Assembly (NCBI GenBank): GCA_905203555.1
Contig: CAJKWK010000011.1
Location: 1 to 56,662 of the forward strand
From: an uncultured Lachnospiraceae bacterium
GTDB lineage: Bacteria; Bacillota; Clostridia; Lachnospirales; Lachnospiraceae
Length of the DNA stretch: 56,662 bases
Reading direction: 5' to 3'
The translations under genes were made by a program, and so were the position numbers. Positions 43,069-51,292 of the stretch are shown piece by piece. The notes beneath the pieces are model-generated. The model was not told the DNA's origin and searched no databases. It was given only the letters and a program-made list of their open reading frames with translations. Position 1 is the stretch's first letter. The number at the start of each line of letters is the position of its first letter.

Positions 43069-43875
43069 CTATAAATGGAACTGAGTTCCGCAATGAATCC
43101 TTATCAGCTGATCCTGCATAATCTCTTCCATAAGCTCCATTGCTTCCTCGCCGGTACAATGCCCCGTGTAAAACTGAACCGGAAGTTTCGCAAGTTCTTC
43201 CGCAATTGACCGAATCGTCGCTTTCTCTTCTGTAGTATAGCCTTCTTTTTTATACATGTGAAAACCACTGATCACCACATCCGGCAAACCTCCATATAAT
43301 GCCTGATACCGGTCCAGTATGTTCAAAATCCCATTATGTGCACATCCCGAAACAAGTACCTTTTTCTCTCCCCGGATGACCAGACATTGCTCATGTTGAA
43401 AATCATCCTGCACAAACACACCATTTCGTTTTTCTGTTAAAGCAAGATTACTCTGCGGCCAGTGTCTTCTTCCACTGATTCCGGAAAAAAGTTCCAGTTC
43501 CGAATCAATTCTAAAATTTCCCTTCAAAAGATGCAAATTTGTCAACTTCGTAATTTCTTTATCAATTCCTATATATCGTTCCCCATGATAATAGTCCCCG
43601 AAGGCGCTCTTCTGTAAATATATATCCGCATGTTCATTTAACTTTGCAAAATCCAGCAAGCCCCCGGAATGATCATAATGTCCATGACTCAGAATGACCG
43701 TATCGACATCCTGCAGCTGGATTCCCAATTGCCTTGCATTTACAAGCGTCTTCGAACTTGCCCCTGTATCTGCCAGAATTTTATGTTTTTTCGCCTCTAT
43801 ATAAATACACAGACCATGTTCATATTCACAACATGGATTTCCACAAGTATCTTCCATTAAAACTGTAAATTTCAT
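43069..43875 (-). CDS. MBL-fold metallohydrolase (dihydropterin-synthase-like group)
   Basis: About 268 residues from the ATG at 43875, which has GAGAAG just upstream and matches the family's usual start; GTG 43899 and ATG 43896 are alternatives overlapping the upstream gene. The metal-binding motif ILSHGHYDHSGGL (HxHxDH), VSGCAHNGILNIL and FYTGHCTGEEA are the signatures of the group including 7,8-dihydropterin-6-methyl-4-(ribofuranosyl)aminobenzene phosphate synthase. In clostridia this group is broadly annotated as MBL-fold hydrolase with unknown substrate. It is co-directional with and coupled to the NYN gene upstream. Confidence 0.85.
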   Translation of the reverse strand: MKFTVLMEDTCGNPCCEYEHGLCIYIEAKKHKILADTGASSKTLVNARQLGIQLQDVDTVILSHGHYDHSGGLLDFAKLNEHADIYLQKSAFGDYYHGERYIGIDKEITKLTNLHLLKGNFRIDSELELFSGISGRRHWPQSNLALTEKRNGVFVQDDFQHEQCLVIRGEKKVLVSGCAHNGILNILDRYQALYGGLPDVVISGFHMYKKEGYTTEEKATIRSIAEELAKLPVQFYTGHCTGEEAMELMEEIMQDQLIRIHCGTQFHL

Positions 43876-43895
43876 ATTCTTCTCACAGCCTTTCA

Positions 43896-44909
43896 TCACT
43901 TTTTTCGATACACTGCCCAGTTCTGCTCTCCATCATCCCTGATCTGAATATACTGGAAACTCTGAATATACTGTTTGAACTGAGAATAGCCATAATCCCG
44001 CACCTTAAAATCACCAAATTTGCTTCGAATCCGATTTCCTAAAGTTCCAAGAGAAATTCCCTGACTTCCTGCATTTTGTACCTGACCTACGATAAACTCC
44101 TCCAGCATTTCCTTCTTACTTTTATCTTCATACAACATTACCGTAACCTGTGTTCCGTCCTGTTTTAATTTCAACTTCGGAAACGTCTCCAAAAACTTCG
44201 ACAACAGACTATATCCATACCGTCTGACATCAAAATCCGGATACAGCTTAACCAAACGACTTCCCACTTCTCCAAGTCCGGTCTCTTTATCATTATTCTG
44301 ATTTTCTGTGATGATCTTAACTACAGCCTCTTCAATCTGATTCTTAGATACCGTATGAACACCAGCCTTCTTACTGCTTTTGCTCTCCTTCTCAGCGCCA
44401 TTTCCTGAACCGCCGGAAGAAGACAAAGAAGTTAAAACAGCTTTCTCACTTTTGGAATTGGCATTTCCCATCGTATTATCTTCTAACAAAAGCTCCAGTT
44501 CTGTAAAAATATCACAAGCCTTTCGGAAAGGAACCGGAGTTTTACTCTCGCCCATTCCGATAACCATTCGTCCGCTTTCGCGCAGCCGGCTGGCAAGTTT
44601 CGTAAAATCGCTGTCACTGGATACCAGACAAAATCCTTCCAGCTCGCTTGTATACAACATATCCATCGCATCTATGATCATCGCGGAATCCGTTGCATTC
44701 TTTCCCTGTGTATAACTAAACTGCTGGATCGGAGTAATACTATTCTGCAGCAATTCTTCTTTCCAACTGGAGTTATAAGAACTGGTCCAATCCCCATATA
44801 TTCTCTTATATGTTACATTTCCGTATTTGGACAGCTCGTCCAATATCGGTTTGATATATTTTGCAGATACATTATCCGCATCAATCAACAGTGCAAATCT
44901 GTCTTCCAT
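43896..44909 (-). CDS. NYN (PIN-like) ribonuclease-fold protein with two OST-HTH/LOTUS domains
   Basis: 337 residues from the ATG at 44909, which has GAGAGGGA 9 nt upstream. The N-terminal NYN domain (about 1-145) has the acidic residues of a PIN-like nuclease: FALLIDADNVS, GKNATDSAMIIDAMD and LVSSDSDFTKL. A Ser/Lys-rich linker (150-185) follows, then two LOTUS/OST-HTH winged domains (about 190-260 and 265-335), each ending in a similar pattern: YPDFDVRRYGYSLLSKFLETF and FGDFKVRDYGYSQFKQYIQSF. This layout is the bacterial form of the Limkain/LabA-type RNA-binding proteins; an RNase role is predicted but its RNA target is unknown. It overlaps the YfcE gene end by 25 bp. Confidence 0.88.
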   Translation of the reverse strand: MEDRFALLIDADNVSAKYIKPILDELSKYGNVTYKRIYGDWTSSYNSSWKEELLQNSITPIQQFSYTQGKNATDSAMIIDAMDMLYTSELEGFCLVSSDSDFTKLASRLRESGRMVIGMGESKTPVPFRKACDIFTELELLLEDNTMGNANSKSEKAVLTSLSSSGGSGNGAEKESKSSKKAGVHTVSKNQIEEAVVKIITENQNNDKETGLGEVGSRLVKLYPDFDVRRYGYSLLSKFLETFPKLKLKQDGTQVTVMLYEDKSKKEMLEEFIVGQVQNAGSQGISLGTLGNRIRSKFGDFKVRDYGYSQFKQYIQSFQYIQIRDDGEQNWAVYRKK

Positions 44910-45469
44910 GGACGATATCCCTCTCCATCTATATTTTTCCATTCAAACAGAATCCCTCTGTTTTCTGCTGTTTCAACTATCATATAGCTGTGCGCAGAGT
45001 CTTCCTTTGGAATCGAAACAGAGCCCGGATTCAAATACATAAATGTTGTTCCATCCTCAAGCGGAACAGCTTCACACGCCGGAACATGTGTGTGTCCGTT
45101 GAGTAAAATATCTCCCTGTTTCAACATCGGCGGATGCTGCGGATTGTGCTGATGTCCATGCGTCACATAAAGCAATTGTCCGCCCAATTCCAATAAACAA
45201 TATTCTGCCATCATCGGAAATTTCAGTACCATCTGATCCACCTCTGTGTCGCAATTTCCACGTACACAAAGGATGTCCTTCTTCCTCGCATTTAACATTG
45301 CAAGAACTTCCTTTGGCGCATAATCCTTTGGCAGATCATTTCTCGGTCCATGATATAAAATATCTCCCAGCAGCAATAATCTATTTGCGCCTTCCCGGTC
45401 ATAGGCTTCCAGCATTTTTCTGCAATAAAATGCCGATCCATGAATATCTGATGCAATCATATATTTCAT
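44885..45469 (-). CDS. YfcE-type metallophosphodiesterase
   Basis: 194 residues from the ATG at 45469, with AGGAGG 9 nt upstream. The calcineurin-like metal motifs are all present: ASDIHGS, LLLGDILYHGPRN, VRGNCDTEVD, THGHQHNP and LNGHTHVP, ending with NPGSVSIPKE, a hallmark of YfcE. YfcE enzymes hydrolyse phosphodiesters such as bis-pNPP with manganese; the natural substrate is unknown. Its end overlaps the NYN gene start by 25 bp, so both are probably translated from one message. Confidence 0.9.
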   Translation of the reverse strand: MKYMIASDIHGSAFYCRKMLEAYDREGANRLLLLGDILYHGPRNDLPKDYAPKEVLAMLNARKKDILCVRGNCDTEVDQMVLKFPMMAEYCLLELGGQLLYVTHGHQHNPQHPPMLKQGDILLNGHTHVPACEAVPLEDGTTFMYLNPGSVSIPKEDSAHSYMIVETAENRGILFEWKNIDGEGYRPWKTDLHC

Positions 45470-45643
45470 ATACTTTTTTCCTCCTGAATAAAACACCAAA
45501 TCAACGATTCCATTTTTTCTATCTGATTTTATTTTTCCTGGAAACACCTACTATTTTACGTTCTTTTTCTCCCATTGTAAACGGTCTTTTCCCTTTCCTT
45601 TCCGCATACAATATAACATCTGTTCTACAGGAGGTGACTACTT

Positions 45644-46240
45644 TTGAACTATTTATGGGCAGGTATGATTTTTATTGGAATCCTCTTCGGTGCATTTAAC
45701 GGCAAAATGCCGGAGCTCACAAACGCGGCGCTGGATTCCGCCAAAGAAGCTGTGACTCTTTGTATTACCATGATGGGGGTCATGTCTTTCTGGGTTGGAA
45801 TGATGGAAATTGCTTCCCGCGCCGGAATTATCAAAATTGCTTCCGCAAAAATGCAGCCGCTCATCCACTTCTTGTTCCCGGAAATCCCGCCCGGACACAA
45901 AGCAAATGAACATATTACAACAAACTTTATTGCCAATTTTTTAGGTCTGGGATGGGCAGCCACACCCGCAGGATTGCAGGCAATGTCAGAATTGGAGAAA
46001 CTAGAAGAAGAACGCGGACGTCCGAAAGGAATCGCAAGCAACGAAATGTGTACTTTCTTGATTTTAAATATTTCTTCTCTTCAACTGATTCCGGTAAATA
46101 TAATCGCCTATCGAAGTCAGTATGGAAGTGTCAATCCTGCTGCCATCATCGGCGCCGGAATCCTTTCCACAACATTCAGCACCTTAACAGCAATTATTTT
46201 TTGTAAATTTGCCGGAGCAAAAAGTAAGCGGAGAACATAA
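45644..46240 (+). CDS. spmA: Spore maturation protein A
   Basis: 198 residues, mostly hydrophobic. It starts at TTG 45644, supported by AGGAGGTGA 6-8 nt upstream. The nucleoside-recognition (Gate) domain has SFWVGMMEIASRAGI, FLFPEIPPGHKANEHITTNFIANFLGLGWAATPAG, and NEMCTFLILNISSLQLIPVNIIAYR. SpmA and SpmB act in the dehydration of the spore core. A CATACAAT element (45605-45612) matches a sigma-E -10, but no sigma-E -35 is seen. Unlike in Bacillus, spmB does not follow directly: an inverted DUF885 gene lies between them. Confidence 0.93.
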   Translation: MNYLWAGMIFIGILFGAFNGKMPELTNAALDSAKEAVTLCITMMGVMSFWVGMMEIASRAGIIKIASAKMQPLIHFLFPEIPPGHKANEHITTNFIANFLGLGWAATPAGLQAMSELEKLEEERGRPKGIASNEMCTFLILNISSLQLIPVNIIAYRSQYGSVNPAAIIGAGILSTTFSTLTAIIFCKFAGAKSKRRT

Positions 46241-46258
46241 CATCCTCCGCTTTCCTTT
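46226..46258 (+). terminator. Terminator overlapping the spmA stop
   Basis: AAGCGGAG (46226-46233) pairs with CTCCGCTT (46245-46252), followed by TCCTTTTG. The first arm lies within the last codons of spmA. It would stop spmA transcription from reaching spmB. Confidence 0.6.
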
Positions 46259-46347
46259 TGTATTTATTATTGTTATATTACGCAAAAAATCCGTTCCCGG
46301 CATTGTCTCAAATTGAAGTATACGGAACCGAAGCGGAATAAGATCGA

Positions 46348-48156
46348 CTATCTGATTTTCCACATATATTCTTCCACGAGTTCGAATGGTGCCGGTCCAA
46401 CGGCCAGCACCGCCTCGTGGAACTCTTTTTGAGAGAATGCCCCCGCTTTCTCCTGCTGCCATTCTTTTTTCAACTCCAAAAACTCCAGATATCCAATATA
46501 ATATTTTAAATAATTTCCAGGGGATCCAAGAATCAAATCATAGATGCGGTCCGCTGTCCCCCTGTCTTTTAATCCGTAACCGGCTAAAAATTTCCCCAGT
46601 TCGTCTCTGCTCCATCCATCATAATGAATCCCGATATCCGCAAGTGTATACATTCCAAGTATCATAGAGCTGTTACGCTGCAAAATTACCGCCTGTTCTT
46701 TCTTCAACGGCGCTAACGAATAACTTGCCATTTCCGCATACGTTGCCCACCCCTCTACATATCCTCCAAACTGAAATATATTTCGAATCGGATCAGGATT
46801 GGTGCCTGCATAATACGTTGTTTGATACAAATGCCCCGGATAGCCTTCATGAGCCAGCGTGGTAAATAATGTTAAATGATTCCCCATATGTGCCTCATTT
46901 ACATAGATTACATTGTTCTCGTAATCATCAATTGCCGGGATCATATAAAATGCCGGACTTAGGTGCTCCTGCATTGCTTCCGGCACATATTTTACCTGTA
47001 CATTCGTTTTCGGCGGACTCGGAAAATTTTTCTCAATTCCTTTTTCCAACGTTTTTAGTATGGACACCGGATTCGGAGCCACTTCTGCTGTTACCTGCAA
47101 AGATGCGGTCTCACGTACTTCTTCAACCTTAGTTTCTGCGGTTCCGGAATGCTGTTTCAACTCCGCAAAAGCCTGCTCCATTCTCTGCATATCTTCCACC
47201 ATCTGCTTCTTTGTCAGCTCCTGCATCTCACGCACTGTCCGTCTGGAACCAACCGCATTCTGTACCACATGTTCATAGTATTCTTTGCCTTCCGGATAAT
47301 AACAAAGACCTGCTTCATTTGAACCTGCGCCTTTTAGCTGTTCAATTGCCATTAGAAGTTTATGATACGACGGAAGTACATAACTGTTAAGCATCAAAGC
47401 ATTTTTCTTGATATAGTCACTTTTTTCTTTCTGCGACAACTCTTTTATCTTTTCAATTCTTTCCACAAAGGTAGAAATCAAATAATTCTGATCTCCCATA
47501 TTCATGAATGCCTGACACTGTGCCATTACCTGTTCCGCCGCATCATCAGACATAAACAATCCCATTTCTGCCTTTCTTTTTTCAAATCCAATCACCGACT
47601 CAAAATATTCCGGCGTTGTTTTTAACAACTTCAGATATGTCTCAATCTCCTCTCTGCACTCCAATGGATATTCCGAAAGCACAACCGGAAGCTGTGTCTG
47701 CACTCCACTGATTAGCCCAAGAGGTTCTGCATACATGATAAACTCTGCATCCTCCTTCACCCCTTCTAAATAATATTTCAACACATCATACGTCAATTGA
47801 TTCTCCACATTTAGTTTCGCATAAGAGAACCTCCCCATTGCCTGTTCCAGATTTTCTACGGCTGCCAACCGCTGCTCGGCATTCAGTGCCAATGTTCCAA
47901 ATGTTGGATCCGCTTCCTCTATCCCATAGTCTTCCGGATTTTTCAAAGTATAATGGATGCTGATTGTATTCGAAGAAACTTCCTGACAAAAGATCTCTTT
48001 TGTAAACTTCCGAAAGGATCTATTTTCCCCTTCCGCATCCTTTTCCCGACATGCTGTCAAACTAAAGCTTACCGTAAAAAGACAGATTACAAGAACTGTC
48101 CGCAGTAATTGACATATCTTCCTGCGATTTTTGCATTTACTCCTAAAAAAAGACAT
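46348..48156 (-). CDS. DUF885 family lipoprotein, putative zinc metallopeptidase
   Basis: 602 residues from the ATG at 48156, which has GAGGGGCG 6 nt upstream. The N-terminal signal ends in a lipobox (SLTAC), so it is an exported lipoprotein. The DUF885 core carries the zinc motif HEGYPGH followed by GGYVEGWATYAEM, in which the glutamate is a probable third ligand. Family members are treated as peptidases or carboxypeptidase-like enzymes, with no firmly known substrate. It reads against the two spm genes and lies entirely between them. There is no transposase or repeat at its ends. Confidence 0.87.
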   Translation of the reverse strand: MSFFRSKCKNRRKICQLLRTVLVICLFTVSFSLTACREKDAEGENRSFRKFTKEIFCQEVSSNTISIHYTLKNPEDYGIEEADPTFGTLALNAEQRLAAVENLEQAMGRFSYAKLNVENQLTYDVLKYYLEGVKEDAEFIMYAEPLGLISGVQTQLPVVLSEYPLECREEIETYLKLLKTTPEYFESVIGFEKRKAEMGLFMSDDAAEQVMAQCQAFMNMGDQNYLISTFVERIEKIKELSQKEKSDYIKKNALMLNSYVLPSYHKLLMAIEQLKGAGSNEAGLCYYPEGKEYYEHVVQNAVGSRRTVREMQELTKKQMVEDMQRMEQAFAELKQHSGTAETKVEEVRETASLQVTAEVAPNPVSILKTLEKGIEKNFPSPPKTNVQVKYVPEAMQEHLSPAFYMIPAIDDYENNVIYVNEAHMGNHLTLFTTLAHEGYPGHLYQTTYYAGTNPDPIRNIFQFGGYVEGWATYAEMASYSLAPLKKEQAVILQRNSSMILGMYTLADIGIHYDGWSRDELGKFLAGYGLKDRGTADRIYDLILGSPGNYLKYYIGYLEFLELKKEWQQEKAGAFSQKEFHEAVLAVGPAPFELVEEYMWKIR

Positions 48157-48304
48157 AGAAACGCCCCTCATAAACTTTGTTTCTATCTTATGATTCATTT
48201 AGAAATGTTATTCAACGCAAAGCAATCATATTTTTCATATCCCCTTGTTCTATCTATAACTGCTCTGCATATATATAAATTATACTTCTGTTTGGGAGTG
48301 CATC

Positions 48305-48829
48305 ATGAACCTACTCTTATATATTTCTAACTTTATTGTTCCCTTCATCATCCTTTCAATTATTACCTATGGGGTTCTAATGGGGACCAATGTATATCAA
48401 CATTTTGTATGCGGCGCCCGAAAAGGATTTTTTACAGTAATCAAGATTATGCCAACTATGATCGGTCTGATGGTCGCCGTAGGCATCCTGCGCGCCTCCG
48501 GTTTTCTGGACTTTATTTCCCGCATTATCGGACATTTTACAGATGCCATTGGATTTCCGGGCGCTCTTGTTCCTCTTACGATTGTAAAAATGTTTTCCTC
48601 CTCGGCCGCTTCCGGACTGCTTCTGGATCTCTTCAAAGAATACGGAACCGATTCCAGGATTGGATTAATCGCCTCCATCTCTATGTCCTGCACAGAGACA
48701 ATCTTCTATACAATGAGCGTCTATTTTATGACTGCAAAAGTCACAAAAACCCGCTACACATTGCCGGGAGCACTTCTGGCAACATGTGCGGGTCTTGCAG
48801 CAAGCGTCATACTTGCCGGAATGATGTAA
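48305..48829 (+). CDS. spmB: Spore maturation protein B
   Basis: 174 residues, mostly hydrophobic. The Gate/nucleoside-recognition domain has VYQHFVCGARKGFFTVIKIMPTMIGLMVAVGILRASG and later SSSAASGLLLDLFKEYGTDSRIGLIASISMSCTETIFYTMSVYF, matching SpmB. GGGAG lies 6-7 nt before the ATG. It works with SpmA in spore core dehydration. It is about 2 kb from spmA on the same strand and must have its own promoter. An imperfect hairpin at 48834-48865 may end its transcript. Confidence 0.92.
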   Translation: MNLLLYISNFIVPFIILSIITYGVLMGTNVYQHFVCGARKGFFTVIKIMPTMIGLMVAVGILRASGFLDFISRIIGHFTDAIGFPGALVPLTIVKMFSSSAASGLLLDLFKEYGTDSRIGLIASISMSCTETIFYTMSVYFMTAKVTKTRYTLPGALLATCAGLAASVILAGMM

Positions 48830-48910
48830 AAACAGCCGGCACTTTCATTCATGCCGACTGTCCTTTACCGTAATTCCAACGCTCTTCTTTATAAGACACT
48901 TACTTCATGG

Positions 48911-49564
48911 CTAACGCACTTCCGTAATCTGTCCGTCTTTCATAAATACAACTTTTGTAGCCAATGTAATCGCTTCATCATAATCATTCGTAACATAAAG
49001 AACAGTAAGTCCCATCTTACGATTGATCTTTTTCACATCCCTGAGCATCTCTGCCCGTAATTTCTCATCACCATGTGCAAAATCTTCATCCAGCAGCAAT
49101 ACCTTCGGACGAAATACGATTGCTCTTCCCAGCGCTACTTTTTGTCTCTGAGAATCCGTAATCGCCTTGATCTTCTTATCCAGAATATTTCCGACTCCTA
49201 AAAATTCTGCTGCCATCTTCACCCGCGTATCAATCACATTCCTCGGCAAATTTCGTAGTTTCAATCCAATCGCCATATTATCATATACGTTAAAATGCTT
49301 ATACAACGCATAATTTTGGAAAGCCATTGCCAACTGCCTGTCCCGAGGTAAAATATCATTGAGCAGATCCTCTCCCAGATACATCTCTCCGGAAGTAATA
49401 TCTTCCAAACCACCAATCATACGAAGAATCGTAGATTTTCCACAGCCACTCGGACCATGAAACGTTACAAACTCACCGTCTTCGATATAAAGCGATACAT
49501 CCTTGACTGATACAAATCCATTTGGATATATTTTATTGATATTTTTTAATGTCAGACTTGCCAT
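48911..49564 (-). CDS. Degenerate, short UgpC/MsmK-like ABC ATPase
   Basis: 217 residues from the ATG at 49564, with GAGGTG 9 nt upstream. The first half matches MsmK/UgpC sugar-importer ATPases, with an intact Walker A (GPSGCGKST) and Q-loop (MAFQNYALYKH). After that, key parts have decayed: the signature reads ITDSQRQKVALGRA in place of LSGGQ, the Walker B/D-loop reads LLLDEDFAHGD in place of DEPLSNLD, and the switch His is Asn in YVTNDYDEA. The C-terminal ~150-residue regulatory (TOBE) domain is absent. The frame has no internal stop. It may be a non-hydrolysing regulatory relative or an early pseudogene. No permease lies nearby. Confidence 0.82.
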   Translation of the reverse strand: MASLTLKNINKIYPNGFVSVKDVSLYIEDGEFVTFHGPSGCGKSTILRMIGGLEDITSGEMYLGEDLLNDILPRDRQLAMAFQNYALYKHFNVYDNMAIGLKLRNLPRNVIDTRVKMAAEFLGVGNILDKKIKAITDSQRQKVALGRAIVFRPKVLLLDEDFAHGDEKLRAEMLRDVKKINRKMGLTVLYVTNDYDEAITLATKVVFMKDGQITEVR

Positions 49565-49679
49565 AACCAGACACCTCATATTCTTTTTACTGTCTCTATT
49601 CTATCATAACCAATTCTGTAAAACAATAAAAAGACGGCTTTATCCCTTCTCTGCACGTTCTGAATCAATGCAAAAATCC

Positions 49680-50519
49680 TTACAGCAGCTGGTTATAAAT
49701 CTCTCTTTTCGGTACTCCCCTGTCTTTCGCAACCATTTTCATCGCATCCTTCTTATTGATTCCCTGAGACAGATAATGTTCCATATGATCTTCTACGCTC
49801 ATCTCTTCCCAACGCGCCTGCTCTTCCATCCGCATCTCTTCCCGACTGCGTCCCTCGATAACAAGTACACATTCTCCCTTCGGGTCATTTACTTCATAAT
49901 AGGCAGATGCCTCTGCAATCGTAGAGCGAAATGCCGTCTCATGCCGCTTTGTCAGCTCCCGACATACCGTAATCCTTCGCTCGCCGCCCAAACGCTCTGC
50001 TAGTAATTTTAACGTCTTTACCAGACGATGTGGCGCCTCATACATCACAATCGTACGAGTCTCTGTTTCCATTTCCTGAAGAACAGCTTCCCGTTCCTTC
50101 TTATCTGTCGGCAAGAATGCCTCAAATGCAAATCTTCTTGTAGACAGTCCGGATAATGTCAGCGCTGTCACACAGGCAGCTGCCCCCGGCAAAGAAGTCA
50201 CTGTAATTCCTTCCTCATAGCACATCTGTACCAGTTCTTCCCCCGGATCCGAAATTCCCGGCGTCCCGGCATCCGTAATCAATGCGATATTCTGTCCTTC
50301 CAACAGTTTCTCTACCAGCTTTCTGCCCTTTTCAAATTTATTAAATTCATGATAACTGGTCATCGGCGTCTGGATTTCAAAATGATTCAACAGCTTGATA
50401 CTATTTCTCGTATCCTCCGCCGCGATCAGATCAACTTCTTTCAACGTGCGAATAACCCGAAATGTCATATCTTCCAGATTTCCAATTGGCGTTGCACATA
50501 AATATAATGTTCCCGACAT
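49680..50519 (-). CDS. rsmI: 16S rRNA (cytidine1402-2'-O)-methyltransferase
   Basis: 279 residues. It 2'-O-methylates C1402 in the ribosomal decoding centre using SAM. The TP-methylase fold is shown by LYLCATPIGNLEDMTFRVI, AAEDTRNSIKLLNHF, LITDAGTPGISDPGEELV and SLPGAAACVTALTLSG, and the C-terminus is the usual RsmI tail (GINKKDAMKMVAKDRGVPKREIYNQLL in two parts). GAGAGGAAATT precedes the ATG. It is 11 bp after the yabB-like methyltransferase gene in the conserved holB block. Confidence 0.95.
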   Translation of the reverse strand: MSGTLYLCATPIGNLEDMTFRVIRTLKEVDLIAAEDTRNSIKLLNHFEIQTPMTSYHEFNKFEKGRKLVEKLLEGQNIALITDAGTPGISDPGEELVQMCYEEGITVTSLPGAAACVTALTLSGLSTRRFAFEAFLPTDKKEREAVLQEMETETRTIVMYEAPHRLVKTLKLLAERLGGERRITVCRELTKRHETAFRSTIAEASAYYEVNDPKGECVLVIEGRSREEMRMEEQARWEEMSVEDHMEHYLSQGINKKDAMKMVAKDRGVPKREIYNQLL

Positions 50520-50530
50520 AATTTCCTCTC

Positions 50531-51292
50531 TTATTTCTCCGTATCGGATGAAACAGCTCTTTCATACATAATTATCGGCGGTTCCACAGTTACTCGTGAC
50601 TTTCCACCCTTCAATCCTTCAATCAATACCATCGTCGGCTCCTTATCCACATAAGGATGCACGAACCGAATCCTCTTTGGCTCAATTTTATACTGACACA
50701 TCTTCGTCAAAATTTCTGCCAGACGAAATGGCTTGTGGATCATATAAAAACGTCCCTTACTCTCCCGTAAAAGTTTGGCGCTTTCCCGCAGAATATCATC
50801 CAGCGTACAAAGAATTTCATGGCGTGCAATCGTTCTTGCATCCCCATGATTCTTCAACCCATGCTCCTTTAACATATACGGTGGATTGGTAGTAATTACA
50901 TCAAAAGAGGCAGTTCCAAACAACTCCGCCGCCTCTTTGATATCACCTGTTACAATATCTATTTTATCTTCCAAATCATTATAACGCACACTTCTCTGTG
51001 CCATATCTGCACTTTCAGGCTGAATCTCAAGTCCTGTAAAATGCAGTCCCTTCGTCTTCGCAGACAACAAGATCGGAATCACTCCCGTTCCGGTCCCCAG
51101 ATCCAAAACCCGTTCGCCCGGTTTTACCTTTGCAAAATCAGACAGCATCACTGCATCAATTCCAAAACAGAATCGTTTTGGATCCTGAATAATATAATAC
51201 CCACTTAACTGAAGATCATCCAAACGCTCGCCCTCAAGCAAATACTCCGTCTGTTCCTTATCTGTTTCTCTCATGTCTCTTATACAATTCAT
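50531..51292 (-). CDS. tRNA1(Val) adenine37-N6-methyltransferase-like protein (YabB/TrmN6)
   Basis: 253 residues. A class I SAM-dependent methyltransferase with VLDLGTGTGVIPILL (motif I) and the target-adenine motif NPPY (TTNPPYML). The N-terminal QDPKRFCFGIDAVMLSDFAKV is typical of the YabB/YfiC group that modifies tRNA. Translation is coupled to ricT by an ATGA overlap (51289-51292). An ATG at 51274 is a weaker alternative. Position next to rsmI matches the Bacillus yabB-rsmI arrangement. Confidence 0.88.
   Translation of the reverse strand: MNCIRDMRETDKEQTEYLLEGERLDDLQLSGYYIIQDPKRFCFGIDAVMLSDFAKVKPGERVLDLGTGTGVIPILLSAKTKGLHFTGLEIQPESADMAQRSVRYNDLEDKIDIVTGDIKEAAELFGTASFDVITTNPPYMLKEHGLKNHGDARTIARHEILCTLDDILRESAKLLRESKGRFYMIHKPFRLAEILTKMCQYKIEPKRIRFVHPYVDKEPTMVLIEGLKGGKSRVTVEPPIIMYERAVSSDTEK

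Noticed and set aside
45580..45612. Full sigma-E or sigma-K promoter for spmA
   Set aside because: CATACAAT fits a -10 but no matching -35 lies at the right distance, so only the half-site is mentioned under spmA.
45649..46041. 130-codon minus-strand frame opposite spmA
   Set aside because: The spmA protein on the plus strand has clear family motifs; the opposite frame has none.
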